Shown: in pieces, positions 49,801-58,414 of the stretch | Layout of the letters: each line of letters opens with the position of its first letter | How positions within the stretch are numbered: position 1 is the stretch's first letter | Assembly (NCBI GenBank): GCA_963740055.1 | Contig: CAVUCL010000005.1 | Coordinates: 930,001 to 994,000, forward strand | DNA length: 64,000 nucleotides | Reading direction: 5' to 3' | Source of the DNA: WHSW01 sp963740055 | Lineage (GTDB): Bacteria > Actinomycetota > Thermoleophilia > Solirubrobacterales > 70-9 | Program-made: the position numbers and the translations under genes | The notes under the pieces: model-generated | Seen by the model: the letters and a program-made list of their open reading frames with translations, nothing else | The model's database searches: none | Told to the model about the DNA's origin: nothing

Positions 49801-51120
49801 ATGTTACATCAGTCAATGTCGTACTCCGAGGAGCGCTCGAACTTGAACGCAAGCACCGCCGAGCAGCTCGTCGAGGAGGCGGTCTCCCAGTCCCCCGAGG
49901 ACTCGGCGCCGCCCTTCTCGCTCGAGCTGAGTCAGGATCAGAAGGACATCCGCGATTGGGTCCACGGCTTCGCCGCCGACGTCGTCCGCCCCGCCGCCGC
50001 CGAGTGGGACGAGCGCGAGGAGACGCCGTGGCCGGTGATCCAGGAGGCGGCGAAGATCGGCCTCTACGGCTATGAGGGCCTGGCGCAGTTCTGGTTCGAC
50101 CAGTCGGGGCTGACGCTGCCGATCGTCAACGAGGAGTTGTTCTGGGGCGACGCCGGGATCGGGATGTCGATCATGGGAACCTCGCTCGCCGTCGCCGCGA
50201 TCTTCGGCCAGGGGACGCCGGAACAGATGGGCGAGTGGATCCAGCGCTGCTTCGGAACCGCCGACGATCCCAAGGTCGCGGCGTTCTGCTCCTCGGAGCC
50301 CGACGCCGGCTCCGACGTCTCCGCGATCCGGACCAGCGCCAAGTACGACCAGGCCGCCGACGAGTGGGTGATCAACGGCCAGAAGGCGTGGGCGACCAAC
50401 GGCGGGATCGCCGACGTGCACGTCGTGATCGCGACCGTCGACCGCGAGCTCGGCTCGCGCGGGCACGCCGCGTTCATCGTCCCGCCGCGGACCAAGGGCT
50501 GCGAGCAGGGCGCGAAGGTGCGCAAGCACGGCCTCCGCGCCTCGCACACCGCCGACGTCCACCTCGACGACTGCCGGGTGCCGGGTGCCTGCCTGCTCGG
50601 TGGCAAGGAGAAGCTCGACGAGCGAATCGCGCGGGCGCGCGAGGGCAAGAAGTCGAAGTCGCAGGCCGCGATGCAGACCTTCGAGGCGAGCCGGCCCACG
50701 GTCGGCTCGCAGGCGCTCGGGATCGCTCGGGCGGCGTACGAGTACGCGCTCGACTACGCCAAGGAGCGGCGCCAGTTCGGCAGGGCGATCATCGAGAACC
50801 AGGCGGTCGCGTTCACGCTCGCCGACATGAAGACCGAGATCGACGCCGCGCGGCTGTTGGTCTGGCGCGCCGCCTGGATGGGGCGCAACCAGATCCCGTT
50901 CACCAACGCCGAGGGCTCGATGTCGAAGGTCAAGGCCGGCGAGGTCGCGACCTGGGTGACCGAGCGCGCGATCCAGATCCTCGGCGGCAACGGGTACACG
51001 CGCGAGTTCCCGGTCGAGCGCATGCACCGCGACGCGAAGATCTACGACATCTTCGAGGGCACTGCCGAGATCCAGCGGCTGGTGATCTCGCGCGCGATCT
51101 CCGGGGTGCAGGTCAAGTAG
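49801..51120 (+). CDS. Acyl-CoA dehydrogenase
   Basis: FAD enzyme introducing the alpha,beta double bond into acyl-CoA (beta-oxidation type). The 439-aa protein has the flavin-contact CSSEPDAGSDVSAIRTSA near residue 163 and the VGSQALGIARAAYEYAL helix. YAKERRQFGRAI follows, then WVTERAIQILGGNGYTREFP, and the catalytic Glu near 418 lies in YDIFEGTAEIQRL. A polar insert (KLDERIARAREGKKSKSQ) near 275 is unusual. ATG 49801 fits the -10 spacing; ATG 49816 (MSYSEERS) is an alternative. It is followed by a 44-nt repeat and an SCP2 gene in the same direction, an association typical of sterol or fatty-acid catabolism. Confidence 0.9.
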   Translation: MLHQSMSYSEERSNLNASTAEQLVEEAVSQSPEDSAPPFSLELSQDQKDIRDWVHGFAADVVRPAAAEWDEREETPWPVIQEAAKIGLYGYEGLAQFWFDQSGLTLPIVNEELFWGDAGIGMSIMGTSLAVAAIFGQGTPEQMGEWIQRCFGTADDPKVAAFCSSEPDAGSDVSAIRTSAKYDQAADEWVINGQKAWATNGGIADVHVVIATVDRELGSRGHAAFIVPPRTKGCEQGAKVRKHGLRASHTADVHLDDCRVPGACLLGGKEKLDERIARAREGKKSKSQAAMQTFEASRPTVGSQALGIARAAYEYALDYAKERRQFGRAIIENQAVAFTLADMKTEIDAARLLVWRAAWMGRNQIPFTNAEGSMSKVKAGEVATWVTERAIQILGGNGYTREFPVERMHRDAKIYDIFEGTAEIQRLVISRAISGVQVK

Positions 51121-51163
51121 AGGCGGAGCGAAGCGAAGCCGAACCGCGCCGCTGCCGAGGCGC
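51120..51163 (+). repeat. 44-nt dispersed repeat, copy B
   Basis: Starts at the last base of the acyl-CoA dehydrogenase stop codon and fills nearly all of the 46-nt gap to the SCP2 gene. It matches copy A (31361-31404) at 40 of 44 positions. Confidence 0.75.
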
Positions 51164-51166
51164 GCG

Positions 51167-51622
51167 ATGACGAGCGCCGCCGAGATCGACCCGAGCAAGG
51201 TCGACGCCGCGGAGCTCGCCGGGAACATGTCGCAGGCCACCGACGAGCAGCTCGCCGAGCTGATGAGCGGTCCGATGCGCGGCGAGATCCTCGACGAGAT
51301 CTTCCGGCGGATGAGCGAGCACTTCCGCGCCGACGCGGCGGGCGACACCGAGGCCGTGATCCACTGGCACATCGGCGGCCGCGAGGACGGCGGTGCCGAC
51401 AGCTACGAGACCGTGATCGCCGACCGCCGCTGCACCGTCTCGCCCGAGCTCGGGTCCGATCCGCCGCGGGTCGCGTTCAGGATCGGCGGCGCCGACTTCC
51501 TGCGCCTGGTGACCGGCAACGCCGCCGGGCCGATGCTGTTCATGAGCGGCAAGCTGAAGATCGAGGGCGACATGATGTTCGCCGCCGGCGCCGCGTCGCT
51601 GTTCACGATCCCGAAGGCCTGA
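51167..51622 (+). CDS. SCP2 sterol-transfer-domain protein
   Basis: 151-aa soluble lipid-binding protein. After a 50-residue helical lead (AEIDPSKVDAAELAGNMSQA) comes the SCP2 fold: EILDEIFRRMSEHFRAD helix, VIHWHIGGRE strand, SYETVIADRRCTVSPEL, DFLRLVTGNAAGPMLFMSG and KIEGDMMFAAGAASLF. Such domains carry sterols or acyl-CoA and often partner acyl-CoA dehydrogenases or thiolases. It lies 46 nt downstream of the acyl-CoA dehydrogenase with only the repeat between, so co-transcription is likely. Confidence 0.85.
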   Translation: MTSAAEIDPSKVDAAELAGNMSQATDEQLAELMSGPMRGEILDEIFRRMSEHFRADAAGDTEAVIHWHIGGREDGGADSYETVIADRRCTVSPELGSDPPRVAFRIGGADFLRLVTGNAAGPMLFMSGKLKIEGDMMFAAGAASLFTIPKA

Positions 51623-51661
51623 GCGAGCGAGCGTCGCGCGCCCGCGCAATAGTGGGCGCCC

Positions 51662-53929
51662 GTGACCGCCGCCGCCCTGCTGCTCGCCGCGCTCTCGCTC
51701 GGCGGGGGCCCGGCGCCTGAGCCCGGCGCGGCGGCACCGGCGCGACTCGGCGACGCCCAGCTCGTCGGCCAGCGGCTGATCGCGGGCTTCGCCGGCGACC
51801 GCCCGCCGGCCGAGCTGCGGCGACGGATCCGCGCCGGCCGGCTCGCCGGGGTGATCCTGTTCGCCGACAACTTCGACTCCCGCGCCGAGGCCGAGCGCCT
51901 CGCGCGCGGGCTGCAGTCGATCCGCCGCCCGCGCGGGTTGCGTGACCCGCTGCTGGTGATGGTCGACCAGGAGGGCGGCCTGGTGAAGCGGCTGCCGGGA
52001 CCGCCGCGCCTCTCCGCCGAGCAGATGGGCGACGCCGGGCGGCGCACCTGTCGCCGCCAGGGAGCGGCGACCGGCGAGCTGCTGCGCGAGACCGCGATCA
52101 ACGTCGACCTCGCGCCGGTGCTCGACCTCGCCCGGGCGGGCGGCGCGATCGCCGGCGAGCGGCGCTCCTTCGGCCGCGACCCGAGGCGGGTCGCGCGCTG
52201 CGGCGGCGCCTTCGCCGCCGGGCTCGATCGCAACGGGGTCGCGCCCACGGCGAAGCACTTTCCCGGGCTCGGCGCGGCACAGGTGAACACCGACGAGGGG
52301 GCGCAGCGAATCGAGCTCTCCAGGGACCGGCTGCGTCGCGCCGACGAGCTCCCGTTCGAGCGCTTCGCCGCCGCAGGCGGCGGGCGCGATCGCCTGGTGA
52401 TGCTCTCGAGCGCGACCTACCCGGCGTTCGCCGGGCGGCCGGCCGCGTTCACCGGCAAGCTCGCGCGCGCCGAGCTTCGCCGCCGGCTCGGCTTTCGCGG
52501 GGTCTCGATCACCGACGCGCTCGAGACCGCGTCGACCGAGGCCTTCGGCGGGCCGACGCGCTCGGCGCGCTTCGCCGCCCGCGCCGGAACCGATCTGATG
52601 CTGTTCACCGAGCTCGGCGCGGCGAAGCGCGCGGCGAAGGCGCTGCGCGACGTCCTGCGCGGCAACCGCAAGCGCTTCGGCGAGTCGGTTGCGCGGGTGC
52701 TCGAGCTGCGCTCGCGCCTGCGCGGCCGCGCGTGGCGATTAGGCTCGCGCCAGGTGGAGATCACCAAGGTCGACATCCTCGTCGTCGCGGCGATCGCCGC
52801 CGCGGCGCCGATCCTCGCCGACCTGAGCCGGCGGATGCGGGTCCCGATCGTCGTCGCCGAGATCATGCTCGGGATCATCGTCGGGCCGGAGCTGCTCGGG
52901 CTCGCGACCAGCGACGCTTTCATCAGCGCGCTCTCCACCTTCGGGCTCGCCTTCCTCTTCTTCCTCGCCGGGATGGAGATCGACTTCGAGCGCATCCGCG
53001 GGGCGCCGAGCCGGCTCGGCGCCGCCGGCTGGGGCCTCTCGCTGGCGCTCGGGCTCACGGTCGCGATCGCGCTCTGGCTCGCCGGGATGATCGACGCCCC
53101 GATCCTGGTCGGGCTGGCGCTGACGACGACCGCGCTCGGCACCCTGATGCCGATCCTGCGCGACTCCGGGATCCTCGCCGAGCGCTTCGGCAACTACGTC
53201 GTCGGAGCCGGCGCCGCGGGCGAGTTCGGGCCGGTCGTGATCGTCTCGATCATCCTCGCCTTCGAGGCCGGCGAGCTCTGGCGCTCCGCGCTGCTGTTCG
53301 TCTTCGCCGGGATCGTGGTCGCGGCGACGCTGTTCGCGCTGCGCTCTCGCCCGAGCCGGGTCGTGCGTCTGATCGAGACGACGATGGGGACCTCCGGTCA
53401 GCTCGCGGTGCGCCTCTCGATGCTGCTGATCGTCGCCCTGGTCGTGCTCGCCTCGGAGTTCGGCCTCGACGTCATCCTCGGCGCCTTCGCCGCCGGGGTG
53501 ATCGTCGGCCTTGTGATCCGCGACCGCGACACGCGCGAGTTCGAGGCGAAGCTCGACGCGGTCGGGTTCGGCTTTTTGATCCCGGTCTTCTTCATCTCCA
53601 CCGGGATGACGTTCGACGTCGACGCGCTGCTCTCGAGCCCGTCGGCGATCGCCCTGGTGCCCGGATTCGCACTCCTCTTCCTGCTCTGCCGGGGCGTCCC
53701 CGTCGAGCTCCTCTATCGCGGTGAGCTCAGTCGCGAGGAGCGCCGGCCGCTGATCCTCTTCAGCGCCGCGGCGCTCCCGTTGCTGGTCGCGATCACCGAG
53801 ATCGGGACCGAGGCCGGGGTGATGCGCGCGGACGAGGCGTCGGCGCTGGTCGGCGCCGGGATGCTCTCGGTCCTCGTCTTCCCGCTGGTCGCGCTCGGGC
53901 TGCGCGAGCGCCAGGCGCGAGCGCGCTAG
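51662..53929 (+). CDS. GH3-type glycosidase in frame with a CPA2 cation/proton antiporter (apparent fusion)
   Basis: A single open frame of 755 codons. Residues 1-358 are an exported GH3/NagZ-like domain: signal-like N-terminus, GVILFADNFDSRAEAE, MVDQEGGLVKRLPG, APTAKHFPGLGAA and FRGVSITDALET with the catalytic Asp. Residues 370-755 are a CPA2/KefB-like antiporter with about 12 helices (MLGIIVGPELLGLAT, FLFFLAGMEIDFERIRG). At the junction, GTG 52754 would be a natural antiporter start (MEITKVDILVVAA). A TAG in the +1 frame at 52740-52742 would end the glycosidase 11 nt before it. So it is either a true fusion or two genes joined by a one-base indel; I favour the latter. Confidence 0.75.
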   Translation: MTAAALLLAALSLGGGPAPEPGAAAPARLGDAQLVGQRLIAGFAGDRPPAELRRRIRAGRLAGVILFADNFDSRAEAERLARGLQSIRRPRGLRDPLLVMVDQEGGLVKRLPGPPRLSAEQMGDAGRRTCRRQGAATGELLRETAINVDLAPVLDLARAGGAIAGERRSFGRDPRRVARCGGAFAAGLDRNGVAPTAKHFPGLGAAQVNTDEGAQRIELSRDRLRRADELPFERFAAAGGGRDRLVMLSSATYPAFAGRPAAFTGKLARAELRRRLGFRGVSITDALETASTEAFGGPTRSARFAARAGTDLMLFTELGAAKRAAKALRDVLRGNRKRFGESVARVLELRSRLRGRAWRLGSRQVEITKVDILVVAAIAAAAPILADLSRRMRVPIVVAEIMLGIIVGPELLGLATSDAFISALSTFGLAFLFFLAGMEIDFERIRGAPSRLGAAGWGLSLALGLTVAIALWLAGMIDAPILVGLALTTTALGTLMPILRDSGILAERFGNYVVGAGAAGEFGPVVIVSIILAFEAGELWRSALLFVFAGIVVAATLFALRSRPSRVVRLIETTMGTSGQLAVRLSMLLIVALVVLASEFGLDVILGAFAAGVIVGLVIRDRDTREFEAKLDAVGFGFLIPVFFISTGMTFDVDALLSSPSAIALVPGFALLFLLCRGVPVELLYRGELSREERRPLILFSAAALPLLVAITEIGTEAGVMRADEASALVGAGMLSVLVFPLVALGLRERQARAR

Positions 53930-54390
53930 CGATCCTCGCCGGCGCCGTCCTCGAGCAGCCCGCGCAGGCGCTCGAGCGAGCGCCGTGCCTCGCGCTTGCC
54001 CGGCGCCGCCACCAGCAACCCGGCGGCCGCCTTGCCGAGCTTGCCGCCCGGAAGCGCGAACTCGTTCGCGTAATCGAAGCGGGTGCCGCCGTCCTCGGGA
54101 TCGAGGCGGTAGACGACCTCGGCGCTCGAGCCGGCGGGCCCGGACCCGCTCCAGCGAGCGAGCCGCGGCGCCTCGACCTCGACCACCCGCCACTCGACCT
54201 CGAACGACTTGCCCGCCAGGCGCAGCCTCTGCGTGAACGAGTCGCCCTCGTCGAGGGGTCCCGGTGCGGCCCCGGAGACCGAGTCGTGGGCGGTCACCCA
54301 GCGCTCGAGCCGCGAGGGGTCCATCACCGTCTCCCAGACGCGCTCGGGCGGGACCGCGAGGAAGATCGTCTCGCGGACGGACCTGCTCAC
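53926..54390 (-). CDS. SRPBCC-family polyketide-cyclase/dehydrase-like protein
   Basis: 154-aa START/SRPBCC-fold protein that encloses a hydrophobic ligand. It begins SVRETIFLAVPPERVWETVM, then DPSRLERWVTAHDSV, continues through strands EVEWRVVEVEAPRLARWSGSG and TRFDYANEFALPGG, and closes with a C-terminal helix. GTG 54390 overlaps the upstream stop as GTGA. The stop shares CTAG with the antiporter gene. It is the distal member of the epimerase-SRPBCC pair. Ligand unknown; toxin-type or lipid-binding functions are equally possible. Confidence 0.8.
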   Translation of the reverse strand: MSRSVRETIFLAVPPERVWETVMDPSRLERWVTAHDSVSGAAPGPLDEGDSFTQRLRLAGKSFEVEWRVVEVEAPRLARWSGSGPAGSSAEVVYRLDPEDGGTRFDYANEFALPGGKLGKAAAGLLVAAPGKREARRSLERLRGLLEDGAGEDR

Positions 54391-55316
54391 GAGACGGCCG
54401 CCGCCCGGGCGACGCCGTCGACGGCATCGGCGAGCACGGCATCGAGCGGCCGCAGCCGGACGCTGAAGGCCTCCGCCCCGCTCGGGTCCTCGACGATCGT
54501 CGGAGTCGTCAGCCCGAGGCTGATCTGAGCCGCGATCCTGGGGGTGCCGGGGGTGACCGCGGCGGCGCCCGCGGCGACGGCCGCCGGGCGGGCGACCTCG
54601 TCCGAGACCGCGATCCGGCGCGGCGCCCTGCGGCCGAGCGCGGCTGCCATCTCGTTGACGAGCTCGAGATGGCTGAGCACCTGCGGCCCGCCGATCTCGA
54701 CCACGCGCTGGGCGGCGAGCGGCAGCTCGAGCGCCTCGCGCAGGTATTCCACCACCTCGTCGGCGCCGATCGGCTGCGTCTCGGTCTCGAGCCACTCGGG
54801 CGCCGGCAGCGCCCAGAGCCGCTCGACGATGCCGCGCAGGAGCTCATACGACTCGCTCCCGGGACCGATCACCATCGCGGCGCGAAAGTAGATCAGCGGC
54901 GGGCCCGCGGCGGCGAGCGCGAGCGCGGTCTCGTGACGGGCCGCGAGGTGCTTCGACCGCGACTCGTCGCCGAGGCCGCCGAGGTAGACGAGGCGCTCCA
55001 CGCCGGCCTCGCGAGCGGCGCGTCCGAAGCGCGCCGCGGCGGCGCGCTCGAGCGCCGGGTAGTCGTCGCCGGCGTCGATCATGTGCACGAGCCAGTACGC
55101 CGCGTCGACCCCGCTCAGTGCCTCGGTCAGGCCGACTGGCCGGGTCAGGTCGGCGACCACCAGCTCGCAGCCGGCCGCTGCGAGCTCGTCCGCGGCCTCG
55201 GCCTCGCGGTCGCGGACCAGGCAGCGGACCTCGAAGCCGTCGGCGAGCAGCCGCGCGGCGAGGCGACGCCCGATGAACCCGGTCGCGCCGGTGACCAGGA
55301 TCCGCTTCGCGGGCAT
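54387..55316 (-). CDS. NAD(P)-binding atypical SDR / NmrA-like oxidoreductase
   Basis: 309-aa Rossmann protein starting MPAKRILVTGATGFIGRRLA, with a GATGFIG dinucleotide motif. VRCLVRDREA is followed by LVVADLTRPVGLTEALSGVD and AYWLVHMI, then GVERLVYLGGLGDES. The catalytic Tyr-x3-Lys of classical SDRs is not obvious, as in NmrA/YwnB-like proteins. ATG 55316 has a good SD (AAGGAG) and a -10-like TAGGCT at 55342-55347. It is thus expressed separately from the monooxygenase operon upstream. Function inferred as a quinone- or isoflavone-reductase-like NADPH protein. Confidence 0.82.
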   Translation of the reverse strand: MPAKRILVTGATGFIGRRLAARLLADGFEVRCLVRDREAEAADELAAAGCELVVADLTRPVGLTEALSGVDAAYWLVHMIDAGDDYPALERAAAARFGRAAREAGVERLVYLGGLGDESRSKHLAARHETALALAAAGPPLIYFRAAMVIGPGSESYELLRGIVERLWALPAPEWLETETQPIGADEVVEYLREALELPLAAQRVVEIGGPQVLSHLELVNEMAAALGRRAPRRIAVSDEVARPAAVAAGAAAVTPGTPRIAAQISLGLTTPTIVEDPSGAEAFSVRLRPLDAVLADAVDGVARAAAVS

Positions 55317-55341
55317 CGTCGGCTCCTTCCCCTCGGCCACG

Positions 55342-55347
55342 AGCCTA
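55342..55347 (-). promoter_or_regulatory. -10 element TAGGCT of the NmrA-like gene
   Basis: TAGGCT on the minus strand lies 25 nt upstream of ATG 55316 and overlaps the stop of the preceding gene. An SD AAGGAG lies between, so this is a leadered promoter. Confidence 0.4.
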
Positions 55348-56034
55348 AACCGGCGCCTCGTCGGCCTGCTCGGGTGCGCGGATCTCACCGGCGAGCGCTC
55401 CGACTCGCGACGGCGGCAGGTCGAGCCGCGCAAGCGAGCGCAGGAACGCGTTGCAGATGTACTCGTGGATGCGAAGCTGGGTCTGGCCGTAGAGGAAGGC
55501 GCCGAAGCGGGCGAAGCGCCCGCCACCGCGCAGGAGGGGATAGAAGTTGCGCACCTCGAGCTGAGTCTCAAGGGTCTCCTCGCCGGCGCGCGCGGACTCC
55601 GGGTGGCGTTGGACGCGAATCCGCAGGAACCCGTTGTCGCGCCCGGCCTTGGCGACCAGCACGCCCCGGTCGATGCGCCAGGTCACGCACCCGCGGTCGG
55701 CCGAGGTCTCGTACTCGGGAGCGTGGAAGCGCAGCAGCGGCAATCGCTTGCTGACCAGCACCGCCGCGCGCGAGTCCTCGCTGTAGACGACGCGGATCAG
55801 CCCCAGGGTCGCGCGGGTGATGTGGCGCCAGTAGGCGCGCGCGAGCCGCTCCAGGTACTCGGCCTTCCAGAGCCGGTCGAGCAGCTCGCTGGGCAGGGTC
55901 ACCTCGGCCTCCTGGACCGAGCCGACGGCGCCGGTCCGGGGCACGCGCTCGACCTCCTCGGAGCGCACCAGGCGCACCCGGGCGGGGGTTCGCCGTCTCG
56001 AGCTCAGCCATCCCACGAGCGCTAAGGGTGACAC
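55345..56034 (-). CDS. Hypothetical protein of the monooxygenase operon
   Basis: 229-aa protein, not recognised. Notable stretches are TLPSELLDRLWKAEYLERLA, YWRHITRATLGLIRVVYSED, LLRFHAPEYETSADRGCVTW and FYPLLRGGGRFARFGAFLYG. They suggest a beta-rich lipid-facing fold, and YICNAFLRSLARLDLPPSR is a terminal helix. GTG 56034 gives the N-terminus MSPLALVGWLSS. It lies 23 nt downstream of the SDR gene in the same direction, so it is probably the third gene of the FMO-SDR operon. No signal peptide is convincing. Confidence 0.65.
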   Translation of the reverse strand: MSPLALVGWLSSRRRTPARVRLVRSEEVERVPRTGAVGSVQEAEVTLPSELLDRLWKAEYLERLARAYWRHITRATLGLIRVVYSEDSRAAVLVSKRLPLLRFHAPEYETSADRGCVTWRIDRGVLVAKAGRDNGFLRIRVQRHPESARAGEETLETQLEVRNFYPLLRGGGRFARFGAFLYGQTQLRIHEYICNAFLRSLARLDLPPSRVGALAGEIRAPEQADEAPV

Positions 56035-56057
56035 GCCGTGCCGCGCGCAGGCCCGGT

Positions 56058-56852
56058 CTATGCGGCCAGACGCCGCCGGAGGTCGGCGGCGAGCTTCGAC
56101 TCGTCGAAGCGCCCTGCCGCGACCCCCCGGCGCAGGTTGCGCCATACGAGCCGGTCGACGAGCCGGCGCGGGAGCAGTCGCAACAGCGCGTAGCCGACCG
56201 TTCCCCGCCGTGTGGTCGCCAGGTCGCGGGCCGCGGGCCCGAACGTCGCCCGCACCAGCGTCGCCACCGCGACCGAGATGTCCTCGGCCGGGATCGCGCC
56301 CTCGAGGGTGAGGCCGTCCTCGGCGGCGGCGTCATGGATCGGCGTGCGGATGTAGCCCGGGTAGACGGTGGTCACCTCGACCTCGCCCGAGTACTCGAGC
56401 CGCAGCGCGTCCGAGTAGGCGACCAGCCCGCGCTTCGACATGCAGTACGCGGTCGCCAGCGGCACGGTGATGTTGGCGAGCCCCGAGGCGACGTTGACGA
56501 CCCGCCCGCGGGCCGCGCGCAGCGCCGGCATCGCGGCCGCGGTCACCCGCCAGGGCCCGAGCAGGTTCACGTCCAGCACCCGCAGCGCCTCGGGGCTCGG
56601 CCGCTCGCCGGCGCCCTGCGGGTAGCCGACCCCGGCGCAGTTGATCAGCACGTCGATCCCCCCGAGCTGCTCGAGCGCCCCGGCGACCGCGCGATCGACC
56701 GACTCCTGGTCGGTGACGTCGCAGCCGATCGTCCCGGCGCCGTCGGCGAGCAGGTCGAGCCCGGCGACGGCGGCGCCGCGGCGGCGCAGCTCGGCCGCGG
56801 TCGCCGCCCCGATCCCGCTCGCGGCGCCGGTGATCAGCACCCGGCGGCTCAT
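56058..56852 (-). CDS. Short-chain dehydrogenase/reductase
   Basis: 264-aa classical SDR. It carries the NAD(P) motif ITGAASGIGAATAAELR (residues 7-23), the acidic Asp after strand 2 (GLDLLADG, suggesting NAD), NCAGVGYPQGAG, the Ser in VVNVASGLA and catalytic Tyr/Lys in TAYCMSKRGLVAY. The PGYIRTPI motif is intact. The ATG overlaps the monooxygenase stop as ATGA. The pairing with a Baeyer-Villiger-type enzyme suggests it makes or uses the ketone or alcohol of the same pathway. This resembles the mymA/sadH-type pairs of mycobacteria, by analogy only. Confidence 0.88.
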   Translation of the reverse strand: MSRRVLITGAASGIGAATAAELRRRGAAVAGLDLLADGAGTIGCDVTDQESVDRAVAGALEQLGGIDVLINCAGVGYPQGAGERPSPEALRVLDVNLLGPWRVTAAAMPALRAARGRVVNVASGLANITVPLATAYCMSKRGLVAYSDALRLEYSGEVEVTTVYPGYIRTPIHDAAAEDGLTLEGAIPAEDISVAVATLVRATFGPAARDLATTRRGTVGYALLRLLPRRLVDRLVWRNLRRGVAAGRFDESKLAADLRRRLAA

Positions 56853-58387
56853 GCCGCCACCGCGATCGCCGCGGCGTCCGAGCCGACTCCGGCGAGCTCG
56901 TACTCGCCGGGGTCGAACTCGCGCAGCGCGCGCTCGAAGCGAAAGCTGAAGTCGGGCCAGAGCGAGGTGTTGACCCCGTTGCGGTCGATGTACCAGCTCG
57001 AGCAGCCGCCCTCGGTCCACACCGTGCCGCCCATGCGGGCCTGGATCGCCCGATTCCAATCCCGCTGCGCGGCGGCGGTGGGCACGATCGCGTTCGCGCC
57101 GCTGCGCTCGAGGTGAGCGAGCGCGCGCAGGATGTAGGCGACCTGCGCCTCGGCCATGAAGACGACCGAGTTGTGGCCGAGCCCGGTGTTCGGCCCGAGG
57201 AGGAAGAAGAGGTTCGGATACCCGGCGACCGATGTCCCCCGAAGCGCCTGCGGGCTGCCGTCCCAGCACTCGGCGAGCGAGCGGCCGCGGGCGTCGCGGA
57301 TCCGCTCGGCGACGGGCAGGTCGGTGACGTGAAAGCCGGTGCCGAGGATGATCGTGTCGACCTCGCGCTCGGTCCCGTCCGCGGTCACGACCGCGCGCTT
57401 CCGGATCTCGGCGATCGCGTCGGTGACCACCTCGACGTTCGGCTCGCCGAGCGACGGCAGGTAGTCGTTGGCGACCAGGATCCGCTTACACCCGGGGAGA
57501 TAGTCCGGAGTCACCCTGCGGCGCAGCTCCGGGTCGGCGACCTGGTTTCGGAGGTGCAGCTCGCCGATCCGGCGCAAGAGCGGCGCCAGCGCCACGCGCA
57601 GCATCGGGATCGCGAACGCCTCGCGCGCCCAGTAGATCGCGGCGCGCATCAGCCGCTGGGCGGCGGGCAGACGCGCGAACAGGGTTCGCTCGGCGCGGGA
57701 GAAGCGCCGGTCGCGGCGGGGCATGACCCACGGCGCGGTGCGCTGGAAGACGTGCAGGCGCGCGACCCGCGGCTGGATCTGGGGCACGAACTGGATCGAG
57801 CTCGCGCCGGTCCCGATCACCGCGACCCGCTCGCGATCGAGGTCGTGGTCGTGATCCCAGGTCGCGGAGTGGAAGATCGTCCCCTCGAAGCCCTCGATCC
57901 CGGCGATCTCGGGCAGCTTCGGCTCGTGCAGCGGGCCCGCGCCGGCGATCAGCACCCTGGCGGCGAGCGGTCCGGCGGAGGTCTCGAGCCGCCAACGGCC
58001 GGCGTCGGCGTCCCAGGTCGCGCCGGTGAGCTCGCAGCCGAAGCGGACGTGCTCGAGCAGGCCCTCGTCGGCGGCGACGCGCTCGAGGTAGGACTGGATC
58101 TCGGGCTGCGGCGAGAAGGTGGCGCTCCAGTCGGGGTTGGGGGCGAACGAGAACGAGTACACGTGGCTGGGGACGTCGCAGCGACAGCCGGGGTAGGTGT
58201 TCTCGCGCCAGGTCCCCCCGACCCGGTCGGCCTTCTCGAGGATGAGGAAGTCGCGACGGCCGCTTCGTCGCAGCCCCGCGGCCATCGCGATCCCGGAGAA
58301 GCCGCTGCCGACGACCGCGATCTCGACCTCGACCGGGAGCGGCGTGGCGTGCTGGGCGCTGGCAGTGGTGCTCTCGGTCGCGGTCAT
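56849..58387 (-). CDS. Flavin-containing Baeyer-Villiger-type monooxygenase
   Basis: 512-aa FAD/NADPH monooxygenase that inserts oxygen next to a ketone or oxygenates a related substrate. It has the FAD Rossmann motif VVGSGFSGIAMAAGLRRSG (residues 45-63) and GGTWRENTYPGCRCDVPSH. The Baeyer-Villiger fingerprint FEGTIFHSATW near 188 follows (FxGxxxHxxxW satisfied), then the NADPH Rossmann motif VAVIGTGASSIQF near 210 and the ATG-like LGTGFHVTD. ATG 58387 is the start. It is divergent from a TetR gene across a 31-bp palindrome and is the first gene of FMO-SDR-unknown. Substrate unknown; ketones or long-chain lipids are typical for the mycobacterial relatives. Confidence 0.9.
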   Translation of the reverse strand: MTATESTTASAQHATPLPVEVEIAVVGSGFSGIAMAAGLRRSGRRDFLILEKADRVGGTWRENTYPGCRCDVPSHVYSFSFAPNPDWSATFSPQPEIQSYLERVAADEGLLEHVRFGCELTGATWDADAGRWRLETSAGPLAARVLIAGAGPLHEPKLPEIAGIEGFEGTIFHSATWDHDHDLDRERVAVIGTGASSIQFVPQIQPRVARLHVFQRTAPWVMPRRDRRFSRAERTLFARLPAAQRLMRAAIYWAREAFAIPMLRVALAPLLRRIGELHLRNQVADPELRRRVTPDYLPGCKRILVANDYLPSLGEPNVEVVTDAIAEIRKRAVVTADGTEREVDTIILGTGFHVTDLPVAERIRDARGRSLAECWDGSPQALRGTSVAGYPNLFFLLGPNTGLGHNSVVFMAEAQVAYILRALAHLERSGANAIVPTAAAQRDWNRAIQARMGGTVWTEGGCSSWYIDRNGVNTSLWPDFSFRFERALREFDPGEYELAGVGSDAAAIAVAA

Positions 58388-58414
58388 CTCGGCTCTCCGC
58401 TTTGCTCGTCGTCG

